A stretch of 22,225 nt of DNA, from contig JALVUH010000146.1 in assembly GCA_027035735.1 (NCBI GenBank), positions 1 to 22,225 of the forward strand. The letters are read 5' to 3'. Positions within the stretch are counted from its first letter, which is position 1; each line of letters opens with the position of its first letter. The notes under the pieces are model-generated. The model was not told the origin of the DNA, ran no database searches, and was given only the letters and a program-made list of their open reading frames with translations. This stretch comes from Nautiliaceae bacterium (GTDB taxonomy: Bacteria; Campylobacterota; Campylobacteria; Campylobacterales; Nautiliaceae). A program made the translations under genes and the position numbers. Below are positions 14,892-22,225 of the stretch, piece after piece.

Positions 14892-15749
14892 TTATTCTAA
14901 AAGTTTTATAGCAATTTCTGTTAATTTATTTCTATAAATTTTTTGTAAATCTACCCAGGCCAATGCTTCATGAGGTAGAACTTGTTGAAGTCTAAAAAGT
15001 CCGCTATCTTGTTTAGAGATAGTAGAATATGTTTGATGGATATCTCCTAATAAAAATAATTTAGACCCTTCACTCATTCTTGAAAGTATCATGCTCATAT
15101 ATTCTCTAGTAACTAGTTGTACTTCATCAACTATTAAAATTTCTCCTTCAAGAATTGAGACTCCTTGAATCATATTGAGAGGAATTATTTCAAATTTTTC
15201 AAAAAATAATTGAGATTTGATTGAGTCATAATTTTGTCCCTTGATACCTCTATAAAGAAAATTTAAAGCACTTAAAAAGCCTCCAGCCCACTCAAGCATT
15301 TTTTCATCTTTACTTCCAGGTAAAAATCCTATATCATAATCACTACTAATTCCAATAGGAGGTCTTGTTATAAAAATTTTTTTATTTGTAAGAGCTAGGG
15401 CGGTAGCAGTTGCAAGTAGAGTTTTACCACTTCCAAAACGACCTGTAAGAAGAGTGGCTGGTGCTTCTTTTAAGGCGTAAATTGCACATTTTTGATATAT
15501 ATCAAGAGGCGTGAAAATTTGAGCATTTTTTATTCTAAGTTTAGATGTTTCAGGAATATTATCAATCCTTTCAATTCCCTTATAAGGATTATAACAATAT
15601 GCTAATTCTCTTACTTCGTCATTTGTAATTACAAAATCCCATGGCTTTAAGTCATAATTGAATTTTTCTTTTATATATTTTTTAAAATCATTAGGTTCTT
15701 TTATTCCTATGAAATGCCCAAATTCAAAATTTTTATCTTCTATTAAAAT
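14892..15749 (-). CDS. PhoH-like ATPase with a probable AUU start codon
   Basis: A 285-residue P-loop ATPase. Only the last 135 codons follow an ATG (15299), but the same frame is open without a stop back to the end of the upstream gene. The upstream part encodes essential sequence: Walker A LLTGRFGSGKTLLATATALA and FITRPPIGISSDYDIGFLPG (PhoH: TRP...G...GFLPG). Walker B is ILIVDEVQLVT, followed by SEGSKLFLLGD and a sensor-like region. No ATG, GTG or TTG lies between the previous stop and 15299. An excellent AAGGAGG stands five bases before ATT at 15749-15747, so AUU initiation is the best reading (first residues ILIEDKNFEFGHFIG). PhoH proteins are cytoplasmic ATPases, sometimes RNA-related. 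It is the last gene of the nadA-nadC-DUF389 block. Confidence 0.85.
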   Translation of the reverse strand: MLIEDKNFEFGHFIGIKEPNDFKKYIKEKFNYDLKPWDFVITNDEVRELAYCYNPYKGIERIDNIPETSKLRIKNAQIFTPLDIYQKCAIYALKEAPATLLTGRFGSGKTLLATATALALTNKKIFITRPPIGISSDYDIGFLPGSKDEKMLEWAGGFLSALNFLYRGIKGQNYDSIKSQLFFEKFEIIPLNMIQGVSILEGEILIVDEVQLVTREYMSMILSRMSEGSKLFLLGDIHQTYSTISKQDSGLFRLQQVLPHEALAWVDLQKIYRNKLTEIAIKLLE

Positions 15750-15760
15750 GATATCCTCCT
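15747..15760 (-). promoter_or_regulatory. Strong ribosome site directing AUU initiation
   Basis: On the minus strand TAAGGAGGATATCATT joins the stop of the DUF389 gene to the PhoH-like start. AAGGAGG is a near-perfect anti-16S match, five bases from ATT. It decides the unusual start. Confidence 0.75.
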
Positions 15761-16722
15761 TAATGAAAAATTTTATGATTTATAAAAATTGCTAATACAA
15801 AAAATAAAAGTAAAAATATACTCATAAAGATAGCATATTTTCTGTAAGTTTTGGCTTTTTTTTCTTCCCACCATGTTTTGGCTTTTATGCCTTGAAATCT
15901 AAATGTTATAACACCAGATAAAATTAAACTTACCACATTTATAAAAAAAAGTAATAAAGCTGAGAATGAAAATAAAAAATATCCACTCCCAAATAACATT
16001 CCACTTGCTACAAGTGGAGGAAGCAAAGAAATTGCCACCATTACTCCAACTAAACTTAAATTATACCCTGTAGTAAAAGCTAACACTCCGGCAATTCCTG
16101 AGGATATAGCAATGATAATATCTGAGTAGTGAAGGTGTATTCTTGAACTTATTTGTGATAAACTTGGAGATATATGAAGTAAAGCTCCAAAAATTATTGC
16201 AATAATATAGGCCATAAAACTTCCACTTAAAAGCGCAATAAATCCTTTTTTTGTTAAATTCATATCTCCTAATGTAATCCCAAAAGCTGCTGCTATATTA
16301 GGTCCAAGTAAAGGTGCTATTACCATAGCTCCTATAATCACTGCTACATTATTTGTAGCAAATCCAAAAATTGCTATTATGGTAGATAAAATAAGCATTG
16401 TAAAATAGATGTAATTAATTTCGCTTGAATTAATTATTTTTGCATATAACTCTTCTCTACTTACTTTAATTTTCTTTTTTGTAGAAGTTTGAGGAGAGGG
16501 GAGAGTTGTAATTACATCAAGAACAATAATTCGTATATTTTTAATTTTACTAAGTTTATCTATTAATGTTTGAGAATAGGGAGTTTGAATTAAAATTTTA
16601 TAAGCAAGTTTATCTTTGTAAGATTCTTCTTGCCAGTAATCAACTATTCCTTTTGTATTAAAAATATTTTTTAAGTCTTCTTGATTTTCTTTTGGCAAAA
16701 TTATTTCTATTAATCTATACAT
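15760..16722 (-). CDS. DUF389 (TIGR00341-type) integral membrane protein
   Basis: A 320-residue protein. Residues 1-105 are soluble and ACT-like in look (MYRLIEIILPKENQEDL, then IRIIVLDVITTLP). About six hydrophobic segments follow, with the family core FGFATNNVAVIIGAMVIAPLLGP (roughly residues 119-141), then ALLSGSFMAYIIAII, AISSGIAGVLAFTTGYN, LSLVGVMVAISLLPPLVASG and two C-terminal helices. The NNVAVIIGAMVIAPL and VGVMVAISLLPP motifs are hallmarks of DUF389, inner-membrane proteins of unknown function. The ATG overlaps the end of nadC by eight bases. The phoH-like gene follows without a gap. The context with NAD synthesis genes is probably an operon of convenience. Confidence 0.88.
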   Translation of the reverse strand: MYRLIEIILPKENQEDLKNIFNTKGIVDYWQEESYKDKLAYKILIQTPYSQTLIDKLSKIKNIRIIVLDVITTLPSPQTSTKKKIKVSREELYAKIINSSEINYIYFTMLILSTIIAIFGFATNNVAVIIGAMVIAPLLGPNIAAAFGITLGDMNLTKKGFIALLSGSFMAYIIAIIFGALLHISPSLSQISSRIHLHYSDIIIAISSGIAGVLAFTTGYNLSLVGVMVAISLLPPLVASGMLFGSGYFLFSFSALLLFFINVVSLILSGVITFRFQGIKAKTWWEEKKAKTYRKYAIFMSIFLLLFFVLAIFINHKIFH

Positions 16723-17548
16723 TAGCTATTTTCATTGAAAAATCTTTAAAAGTTGCTTGATGAATTATAGCCCCGCTACTTATAGCATCAACTCCTAAAT
16801 TTTCATACTCTTTTAGATTTTGCAATGTAATATTTCCGCTTGCTTCAAGCAAAACTGATGGATAATTTTTATTTCTATATTCTACTACTTTTTTTATCTC
16901 TTCAAAAGACATATTATCACACATTACAATATCAGCACCAGCTTCCATTGCTTCTTTTGCTTGGTCTAGAGTTTCACACTCTATTTCTATTTTTGTAGTA
17001 AAAGGAATTGAATTTCTAGCTATTTTTATAGCTTCTTTAACTGATTTAAAAGTTGCAAGATGAGTATCTTTTAACATTAAACAATCATCAAGTCCAAGTC
17101 TATGATTTGTAACACCTCCACATTTAGCAGCATATTTTTCAAAAACTCTAAGAAGTGGTCTTGTTTTTCTTGTATCTAAAATTTTTAGCTTTTTAACTCT
17201 TTTACTAAATTCATAAGCATTGCTTGCAATTCCGCTTGCGTGTTGGAGTATGTTTAAAATGCTTCTTTCAATGCTTAAAATATCTTTTGCATTTCCACTT
17301 ATTATAAAAATTACATCGCCATTTTTATAAAAATCTCCATCTTCAAAATTAAAATCAAATTTTACATCAGCTAAATAACTAAAATGTTTTATATACTCAA
17401 TTCCAGCAACCACTCCTTCACTTTTTGCTATAACTTTGGCATTTACTATTTTATTTGGAATTAAATCTCTTGCTAAATCTCCTCTTCCTATATCTTCTTT
17501 TAAAACTTCTTTTAAAAAATCTATTATTTGAAATTTCATTAGATTCAT
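16715..17548 (-). CDS. nadC: Nicotinate-nucleotide pyrophosphorylase (carboxylating)
   Basis: A 277-residue enzyme that turns quinolinate and PRPP into nicotinate mononucleotide, CO2 and pyrophosphate in de novo NAD synthesis. Motifs: EDIGRGDLARDLI near the N-terminus, ILNILQHASGIAS, LDTRKTRPLLRVFEKYA, CGGVTNHRLGLDDCLMLKDT, IEIECETLDQAKEAMEAGAD and LLEASGNITLQNLKEYENLG. The ATG at 17548 overlaps the nadA stop (ATGA) with GGAG eight bases upstream; an internal ATG three codons later is possible. Where most relatives have TRKT.PGLR, this one has TRKTRPLLR. It is distinct from the ModD paralog at 271. Confidence 0.95.
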   Translation of the reverse strand: MNLMKFQIIDFLKEVLKEDIGRGDLARDLIPNKIVNAKVIAKSEGVVAGIEYIKHFSYLADVKFDFNFEDGDFYKNGDVIFIISGNAKDILSIERSILNILQHASGIASNAYEFSKRVKKLKILDTRKTRPLLRVFEKYAAKCGGVTNHRLGLDDCLMLKDTHLATFKSVKEAIKIARNSIPFTTKIEIECETLDQAKEAMEAGADIVMCDNMSFEEIKKVVEYRNKNYPSVLLEASGNITLQNLKEYENLGVDAISSGAIIHQATFKDFSMKIANV

Positions 17549-18519
17549 TTGACAATCTCCAGCATTTTATTTAAAGCTTTTAGAGCATTTTTTGCAATAT
17601 TTTCTTCTACTATTATTTCATTGTAAGGCTTTTCTTTATCAATTGCTTTTAATAATTCATAAAGTTCTTTTAAAGTTGTTTCATTCATAGATGGACATTC
17701 AGGTTTAGTTGAAGATAATATATAAATATTTGGATTAATATCCCTTTTCATTCTATTTACGAAATTAAATTCAGTTCCAATTGCCATTTTTTCATTTGGA
17801 TGGGCTTTTACATAATTTAGAATTTGAGAAGTTGAACCTATAAAATCTGCCTTTTCACAAACTTCAGGGCTACATTCTGGATGAACAACTATTTTAATAT
17901 CAGGATACTTTTCTTTATAAAATTCTACATGTTCTGGCATAAATAGTTGGTGAACTGAGCAGTGTCCATCAAAGCATATAATATCTGCTTCTTGCCAATT
18001 ATCTTCTCCTATAACTTTTGATTTAAGTCCTAGTTTTTTAGCCATATTTGTTCCAAGATTTTTATCTGGTAGAAAATATACTTTTTTATTTTGGTCTATT
18101 GCCCATTTAATTATTTTATCAGCACTAGAGCTTGTACATATGCTTCCATTTAACTCTCCTACAATTGCTTTAATTTTAGCTGATGAGTTTACATAACAAA
18201 TTGGAATAAAATCAATATTTTCTTTTTTTAAAGTTTCAATATCTCTTTTTACTTTCTCCTCTTCTGCCATTCTTGCCATTGAGCAACTTGCTAATTTTGG
18301 CATATATACAGGGATTGAAGGATTTAAAATTTTTGCACTCTCTCCCATAAAGCTTACGCCACAAAAGATTAAAGGATTTTTAAGGTTTACTGTTTTTTTA
18401 GCAAGTTCTAAACTATCTCCTGTTAAATCTGCAATATCAAAAATTTCATCTTTTTGATAATAATGTGCTGCTAGAGTAATATTATGTTTTTTTAATAAGT
18501 CTTTAACTTCATTAATCAT
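17545..18519 (-). CDS. nadA: Quinolinate synthase A
   Basis: A 324-residue [4Fe-4S] enzyme that condenses iminoaspartate with dihydroxyacetone phosphate to quinolinate. Signatures are AAHYYQKDEI, DLTGDSLELAKK, GVSFMGESAKIL, CSMARMAEE, YVNSSAKIKA and VHPECSPEV. Cluster ligands by family pattern are Cys79 (ASCSMA), Cys187 (DGHCSVHQ) and Cys275 (PECPSMNE). It heads a minus-strand block nadA-nadC-DUF389-phoH with overlaps between members. No aspartate oxidase (nadB) is in the window, so iminoaspartate must come from a gene elsewhere. The start ATG has a weak AAAAGG site and AT-rich promoter sequence shared with plsY. Confidence 0.95.
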   Translation of the reverse strand: MINEVKDLLKKHNITLAAHYYQKDEIFDIADLTGDSLELAKKTVNLKNPLIFCGVSFMGESAKILNPSIPVYMPKLASCSMARMAEEEKVKRDIETLKKENIDFIPICYVNSSAKIKAIVGELNGSICTSSSADKIIKWAIDQNKKVYFLPDKNLGTNMAKKLGLKSKVIGEDNWQEADIICFDGHCSVHQLFMPEHVEFYKEKYPDIKIVVHPECSPEVCEKADFIGSTSQILNYVKAHPNEKMAIGTEFNFVNRMKRDINPNIYILSSTKPECPSMNETTLKELYELLKAIDKEKPYNEIIVEENIAKNALKALNKMLEIVK

Positions 18520-18537
18520 CTACAGCCTTTTTTCTAA

Positions 18538-18550
18538 ATTATATTATAAT
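18538..18550. promoter_or_regulatory. Divergent promoter region nadA / plsY
   Basis: Overlapping TATAAT hexamers occur on both strands: plus 18545-18550 toward plsY, minus 18548-18543 and 18543-18538 toward nadA. No good -35 boxes are seen. The overlap implies that the two directions compete for polymerase. Confidence 0.5.
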
Positions 18551-18569
18551 TTCACAAAAAAGGAAATTG

Positions 18570-19178
18570 ATGAATAATCTTTTATGGTATTTATTTGCTT
18601 ATTTAGTAGGTGGAATTCCTTTTGGATATTTGATTGCTAAATATTTTGCAGGAATTAATATCAAAGAACATGGAAGCGGAAATATAGGTGCTACAAATGT
18701 TTTAAGGGTATTAAAAGAGATTGACCCAAAAAAAGCTAAAAAATTAGCTGCATTAACTCTTTTTTTAGATGCTTTTAAAGGAGCTTTTGTAATAATAGTT
18801 GCAAAGTTTGCAGGGGTTTGTGATGCAACATTATGGACTTTGGCTGTTTTAGTAGTAATAGGACATTGTTTTACTCCATTTTTGGGATTTAAGGGAGGAA
18901 AAGGAGTTGCAACGACTGCTGGAGCTTTACTGGTTTTAATCCCAAAAGCAGTGTTAGTTGGACTAATTGTGTGGTTTATAATGGCTAAAACTGTTAGAAT
19001 TTCTTCTCTTAGTTCATTAACGGGAATTTTAGTAGGTATTTTTAGTACTTATATTTTATATCCTCATTTAAGTATAAATTCTTATGCCCCTCTTTGGATA
19101 ATAGCTTTTATAATTATTTATAAACATAAAGAAAATATTTATAGACTTATTACAGGTCAGGAAAAAAGGGTTGTATGA
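18570..19178 (+). CDS. plsY: Acyl-phosphate:glycerol-3-phosphate acyltransferase PlsY
   Basis: A 202-residue inner-membrane enzyme with about five hydrophobic segments. It makes lysophosphatidate from acyl phosphate and glycerol-3-phosphate, the first step of phospholipid synthesis in bacteria with PlsX/PlsY. The three family motifs are present: GGIPFGYLIAKYFAGI followed by HGSGNIGATNVLRVL, FLDAFKGAF, and GHCFTPFLGFKGGKGVATT. The ATG at 18570, five bases after AGGA, is preferred to a TTG one codon earlier. It is followed by folB with a short overlap, as is common in Campylobacterota (plsY-folB). Confidence 0.95.
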   Translation: MNNLLWYLFAYLVGGIPFGYLIAKYFAGINIKEHGSGNIGATNVLRVLKEIDPKKAKKLAALTLFLDAFKGAFVIIVAKFAGVCDATLWTLAVLVVIGHCFTPFLGFKGGKGVATTAGALLVLIPKAVLVGLIVWFIMAKTVRISSLSSLTGILVGIFSTYILYPHLSINSYAPLWIIAFIIIYKHKENIYRLITGQEKRVV

Positions 19179-19504
19179 TGTATAGTATTGTAATTGAAGA
19201 TTTGACTTTTAAAGCAATTTTAGGATTACTTGAGAGAGAAAGAAATGAAGAACAAATAATTGTCATAAATGCTAAAATTGATTATGAAGATAAAAAAAAT
19301 TATATAGATTATGCTAAAGTTTGTGATATGATACAAAAGAAAATTATTGAAGGTAAATATAAGCTTATTGAAGATGCAATTGATGAAATTGAAAATATGT
19401 TAAAAAAAGAATTTCCACAAATGAAAAGATTATATTTAAATATCAAAAAATCAGAAATTTTAAAAAATGCTTTAGTTGGAGTGGAAATTTTAAGAAATTA
19501 TTAA
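19175..19504 (+). CDS. folB: Dihydroneopterin aldolase FolB
   Basis: A 109-residue protein of the FolB family, which cleaves 7,8-dihydroneopterin to 6-hydroxymethyl-dihydropterin in folate synthesis, acting as a cytoplasmic oligomer. Family features are IEDLTFKAILGLLERERNEEQ (normally I..L...G.iGv...Er...Q), the IDYAKVCDMIQ segment, KLIEDAIDEIENML and a C-terminal NALVGVEILRN. The short G..GLLERER version of the motif and the shorter length are typical of epsilonproteobacterial members. Two ATG codons in tandem (19175 and 19178) overlap the plsY stop, and either may be used. Confidence is slightly lower than for the other enzymes because the sequence is diverged. Confidence 0.85.
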   Translation: MMYSIVIEDLTFKAILGLLERERNEEQIIVINAKIDYEDKKNYIDYAKVCDMIQKKIIEGKYKLIEDAIDEIENMLKKEFPQMKRLYLNIKKSEILKNALVGVEILRNY

Positions 19505-19507
19505 AAT

Positions 19508-19517
19508 TTGGTATAAT
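19508..19517 (+). promoter_or_regulatory. Extended -10 promoter of hsrA
   Basis: TTTGGTATAAT contains TG-N-TATAAT (-10 box 19512-19517), 26 bases before the GTG start. There is no -35 match at the usual distance. HsrA orthologs are known to regulate their own promoter, so an HsrA site may lie here, but I could not identify one. Confidence 0.55.
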
Positions 19518-19543
19518 TATTTAAAGTATATAAAGGAGAAGTA

Positions 19544-20212
19544 GTGCGTCTTTTAATTGTTGAAAAGGATGAAACATTAAATGAACTTATAAAACGTTCT
19601 TTAAATGAAGCAGGATACAAAACTGATGAAGCGTATACTATTAAAGACGCTAAATATTTTTTGGATATAAGACATTATAATTTAGTAATAATTGATTTAA
19701 ATTTTGGAATGGCTGAGGTTTTTAAATTTATAGATTATGCTAAAGGGTTATTCCCTTTAATAAAAATAATAGTTATTTCTGATGATATATCAGTTGATAG
19801 TGAGATTAAAACATTAAAAATGGGAGCTGATGATTATATTAAAAAACCTCTTAATTTTGATTTACTTATAACCCGTGTAAATGTGGCACTTAGAAGCGGT
19901 AAAGAATCTCAAATAAGAATAAAAGATTTGATTATTTTAAAAGATGAAGAAAAAATTGTTTATAAAGGACAAGAGTCTTATTTAAAAGGAAAAGCTTTTG
20001 AAGTATTTATGCATTTAGCAAGATATCCAAATCAGGTAATATCAAAAGAACAACTTCTTGATGCCATTTGGGAAGAGCCTGAGCTTGTAACTCCAAATGT
20101 AATAGAAGTTGCTGTTAATCAAATAAGACAAAAGGTTGACAAAGTTTTTAAAATTGATACAATAAAGACCATTCGCCGAAGAGGCTATAAATTTTGTTAT
20201 CCAAAGGAGTAG
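19544..20212 (+). CDS. hsrA: HsrA/HP1043-type orphan response regulator
   Basis: A 222-residue OmpR-family regulator: receiver domain 1-115, winged-helix DNA-binding domain about 125-220. The stretch VISKEQLLDAIWEEPELVTP, followed by NVIEVAVNQIRQK and IRRRGYKFCYP, is nearly that of Helicobacter HP1043 (HsrA), an essential homeostatic and stress regulator that works without a kinase. As there, the first acidic pair is E7-K8 instead of two acids. Unlike HP1043, which from memory lacks the phosphoacceptor, this protein keeps Asp51 in LVIIDLNF, Ser79 and Lys101 (IKKPL). No histidine kinase gene is adjacent. The GTG start follows AAGGAG. A ferredoxin gene begins two bases after its stop. Confidence 0.92.
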   Translation: MRLLIVEKDETLNELIKRSLNEAGYKTDEAYTIKDAKYFLDIRHYNLVIIDLNFGMAEVFKFIDYAKGLFPLIKIIVISDDISVDSEIKTLKMGADDYIKKPLNFDLLITRVNVALRSGKESQIRIKDLIILKDEEKIVYKGQESYLKGKAFEVFMHLARYPNQVISKEQLLDAIWEEPELVTPNVIEVAVNQIRQKVDKVFKIDTIKTIRRRGYKFCYPKE

Positions 20213-20213
20213 T

Positions 20214-20468
20214 ATGTCACTAAAAATAACTGAAGAATGTATAGCTTGCGATGCATGTGTGGATGCTTGTCCAAATGGAGCAATTGAACCGGGTGATCCA
20301 ATTTATGAAATAGACCCAGACCTTTGTACTGAATGTATTGAGTATGGAGGAGAACCTCAATGTGTTCCTGAGTGTCCGGTTGATGCAATTGTTCCAGACC
20401 CAGATAATGTAGAAAATGCAAAAGAATTAAAACTTAAAGCTGAACTTATTCACAAAGACGAAGAGTAA
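20214..20468 (+). CDS. 2[4Fe-4S] ferredoxin (YfhL/Alvin type)
   Basis: An 84-residue cytoplasmic ferredoxin. The first cluster motif is C9-x2-C12-x2-C15-x3-C19 with CPNGAI. The second is C38-x2-C41-x8-C50-x3-C54 with CPVDAI. The eight-residue insertion between the second and third cysteines of the second motif, plus a C-terminal helix (ENAKELKLKAELIHKDEE), marks the Allochromatium/YfhL class of low-potential ferredoxins. In Helicobacter the homologous gene also precedes ppx. It probably serves pyruvate or 2-oxoglutarate oxidoreductases or other low-potential reactions. The ATG has GGAG upstream. Its stop shares a base with the ppx start (TAATG). Confidence 0.93.
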   Translation: MSLKITEECIACDACVDACPNGAIEPGDPIYEIDPDLCTECIEYGGEPQCVPECPVDAIVPDPDNVENAKELKLKAELIHKDEE

Positions 20469-21925
20469 TGGCAAAAGTTACAGCTGTAATTGATATTGGT
20501 TCAAACTCAGCCAGAATGGCTGTGTTTAAAAAAACAAGCCGTTTTGGCTTTTATCTTTTAAGAGAAGAGAAGAGCAAAGTAAGAATTAGTGAAGGTGCTT
20601 ATGAAAATGGAGGTAATCTTCAAGATTTTGCTATTAAAAGAGCTTTAAATGCACTTCGTGAATTTCTTTTAATAGCAAAATCTCTAAAAACTAGAAAAAT
20701 TCTTTGTGTTGCTACATCTGCTGTAAGAGATGCTCCAAATAGAGCTGAGTTTATAAATCTAGTAAAAAAAGAGCTTGGAATTAATATAAAAGTAATTGAT
20801 GGTGATAAAGAAGCATTTTTTGGAGGAGTTGCAGCAGCTAATTTACTTTATGAAAAAAATGGAGTTACTATAGATATTGGTGGAGGTTCTACAGAATTTG
20901 CTTTAATTGAAAATAAAAGAATTGAACATACAATTTCTCTCAAACTCGGAACCGTAAGACTTAAAGAGCTTTTTTTTGATAAAGGTGATATTGAAGGTGC
21001 AAGAAAATATATAAAAAAAGAATTAAAAAAACTTGGGAAAATTTTTAATCATAAAAATGTTTTTGGAATTGGAGGGACTATCAGGGCTTTATCAAAAGTT
21101 ATAATGCAAAAAATAGAATATCCTCTTGATATTTTGCATGGATTTACTTATGAGTTTGAAGAACAAAAGGCATTTTTAGAGAGTATTTTAAAAATGAGTG
21201 ATGAAGAATTGCTTAAAATTGGAGTTAAAGTAGATAGGCTTGATGTAATAAGACCTGGTACTTTAATTTTTATAGAAGCTATTAAATATTTAAAAGGCAA
21301 AAAGATAATAACAAGTGGTGTTGGTGTTAGAGAAGGAGTGTTTTTAACAGATTTACTTAGAAACCATAATCATAAATTTCCTGAAAATTTTAATCCTTCT
21401 GTTAGAACGATTATTGATGTTTATCAAATTGATAGGAAAATAGCTTCATATGAGACTAAAATAGCACTTGAATTATTTGATTTATTAAAAAATGATTTTA
21501 AAATTGATGATAAATATAAAATGCATTTGACTTATGCAATTAAACTTTCTCGTGCAGGTGAACTTATAGATTTTTATGAAGCTCATAAACATACTGATTA
21601 TATTTTATTAAATTCTCTTCATTATGGATTTAGACATTGTGATAGACTTTTAATTTCTAAAATTATAAGATTTCATAAAAGAAAAAAAATCAAGAAAAAA
21701 GAGATAGAAAAATTTAAATGTTTGCTTCCAAAAAAAGAGATTGTAGAAAAACTTTGCAATATTTTTTGGGTTGCAAAACTTATCAATTTAAATCTATCAA
21801 TGCCAAAAGTAGAAATAAAAAAAGAAAATAAAAAAATTATTATCAAAGGTGAAAATTTATATCTTGCAAAAGAAAGAGCAAAAACAAGAGATTTATTTTT
21901 TGATTTAGAAATAATTACCACTTAA
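20468..21925 (+). CDS. ppx: Ppx/GppA exopolyphosphatase-guanosine pentaphosphatase
   Basis: A 485-residue member of the ASKHA phosphatase family that degrades polyphosphate and/or pppGpp. Motifs: VIDIGSNSARMAVF (phosphate 1), VATSAVRDAPN, GDKEAFFGGVAAAN, VTIDIGGGSTEFALI (phosphate 2), GIGGTIRALSKV (adenosine site) and SGVGVREGVFL. The C-terminal part from about 310 is the HD-like helical domain; its normal HD residues are not obvious (LHYGFRHCDR region). Length fits Campylobacterota Ppx/GppA proteins. Substrate choice between polyP and pppGpp cannot be told. It ends the hsrA-ferredoxin-ppx group and overlaps the convergent partial gene by 11 bases. Confidence 0.93.
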   Translation: MAKVTAVIDIGSNSARMAVFKKTSRFGFYLLREEKSKVRISEGAYENGGNLQDFAIKRALNALREFLLIAKSLKTRKILCVATSAVRDAPNRAEFINLVKKELGINIKVIDGDKEAFFGGVAAANLLYEKNGVTIDIGGGSTEFALIENKRIEHTISLKLGTVRLKELFFDKGDIEGARKYIKKELKKLGKIFNHKNVFGIGGTIRALSKVIMQKIEYPLDILHGFTYEFEEQKAFLESILKMSDEELLKIGVKVDRLDVIRPGTLIFIEAIKYLKGKKIITSGVGVREGVFLTDLLRNHNHKFPENFNPSVRTIIDVYQIDRKIASYETKIALELFDLLKNDFKIDDKYKMHLTYAIKLSRAGELIDFYEAHKHTDYILLNSLHYGFRHCDRLLISKIIRFHKRKKIKKKEIEKFKCLLPKKEIVEKLCNIFWVAKLINLNLSMPKVEIKKENKKIIIKGENLYLAKERAKTRDLFFDLEIITT

Positions 21926-22225
21926 TTTCAATTTTTAGTATACTTCCTATAATACTTCCTAATATATCCGCTTGAAAATCCTGATGGTCAAAATTATCAT
22001 TTTTTTTACTTTTATCATACATCTCTTTTAAAAAACCTACAAATATCCCGCTAGATATTGAGATTAAATATCTTTTTGTTTTTGATGGATAAGTATGATA
22101 TCTGTTTTTATAATAATTACAATATATCTCATCACTTAAAGCTGATACAAAAGCAGTAGCAAGGAGATGTTTTTGTTTATCTGGTTGATTTAAATCTAAA
22201 GCAAATATATGAGTAATTAAAATTA
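21915..22225 (-). CDS. YfiM/DUF2279-like protein, C-terminal part (partial)
   Basis: An open minus-strand frame runs from the window edge to TAA at 21917-21915, giving about 103 residues; the start lies outside. It reads DKQKHLLATAFVSALSDEIY, then YLISISSGIFVGFLKEMYD, FDHQDFQADILGSIIGSIL and KIEIKW. The pattern D..KH......S, G...G..KE..D and D..AD..G resembles YfiM/DUF2279 envelope proteins and the related VanZ-like fold, probably membrane associated. Function is unknown. The strong motif pattern and family-like end support this frame over the antisense overlap, which runs only over the last bases of ppx. Confidence 0.65.
   Translation of the reverse strand, partial: ILITHIFALDLNQPDKQKHLLATAFVSALSDEIYCNYYKNRYHTYPSKTKRYLISISSGIFVGFLKEMYDKSKKNDNFDHQDFQADILGSIIGSILKIEIKW

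Noticed and set aside
14892..15299. A truncated or pseudogene PhoH of 135 residues
   Set aside because: The frame continues upstream for 150 codons with intact Walker A and family motifs and has a strong ribosome site before ATT.
21673..21921. Minus-strand 82-residue frame inside ppx
   Set aside because: It is a low-complexity F/S/I-rich translation that is the antisense of a lysine-rich ppx segment.

Overview
The window is very AT-rich and densely coded. Its conserved genes (an HsrA/HP1043-type orphan regulator followed by an [8Fe-8S] ferredoxin and a Ppx/GppA, an M99-type peptidoglycan carboxypeptidase, nadA-nadC, a DUF389 protein) point to Campylobacterota (Epsilonproteobacteria). The selenium and molybdenum enzymology suggests a deep-branching anaerobic or thermophilic group such as Nautiliales. 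That placement is inferred from gene content, not from a phylogeny.

Layout. 1-170 is the 3' end of fusA (EF-G) with its terminator. 271-3205 holds modD, a convergent unknown gene, a Tat-exported M99 metallocarboxypeptidase, an acidic unknown protein and a YdcH-like protein with a strong terminator. 3210-3582 is a non-coding gap with a good promoter and a foldable, possibly pseudoknotted leader. 3583-14206 is one compact, mostly co-directional block: yedF, a Tat-exported molybdopterin oxidoreductase fused to its four-cluster ferredoxin subunit, a Tat-exported transglutaminase-like protein, a TusA-MerT fusion, a MerP-like protein, a DsrE-family protein, selD (with an in-frame selenocysteine UGA at codon 17), selA and selB. 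On the minus strand follow a small exported protein whose stop is UGA plus a hairpin, the selenocysteine tRNA (selC), a PhoH-like ATPase that apparently starts at AUU, a DUF389 membrane protein, nadC and nadA. From 18570 on the plus strand come plsY, folB, hsrA, a ferredoxin and ppx. A partial YfiM/DUF2279-like gene runs off the right edge on the minus strand.

How the parts may work together. The whole selenocysteine machinery (selA, selB, selC, selD and yedF) lies within about 11.3 kb. It shares an apparent operon with an extracytoplasmic molybdoenzyme and a MerT/MerP-like importer whose cytoplasmic end carries a TusA sulfur/selenium carrier domain. The most economical hypothesis is a selenium acquisition route: reduction of an oxidised selenium (or sulfur) compound outside the membrane, capture by the MerP-like protein, import by the MerT part, hand-over to TusA/DsrE thiol carriers, then SelD to selenophosphate and Sec-tRNA. 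Only the gene order and motifs are seen; the selenium substrate is inferred. Other notable points are the AUU start of phoH, a possible C-terminal selenocysteine in the small exported protein beside selC, and a tandem 18-bp promoter duplication.
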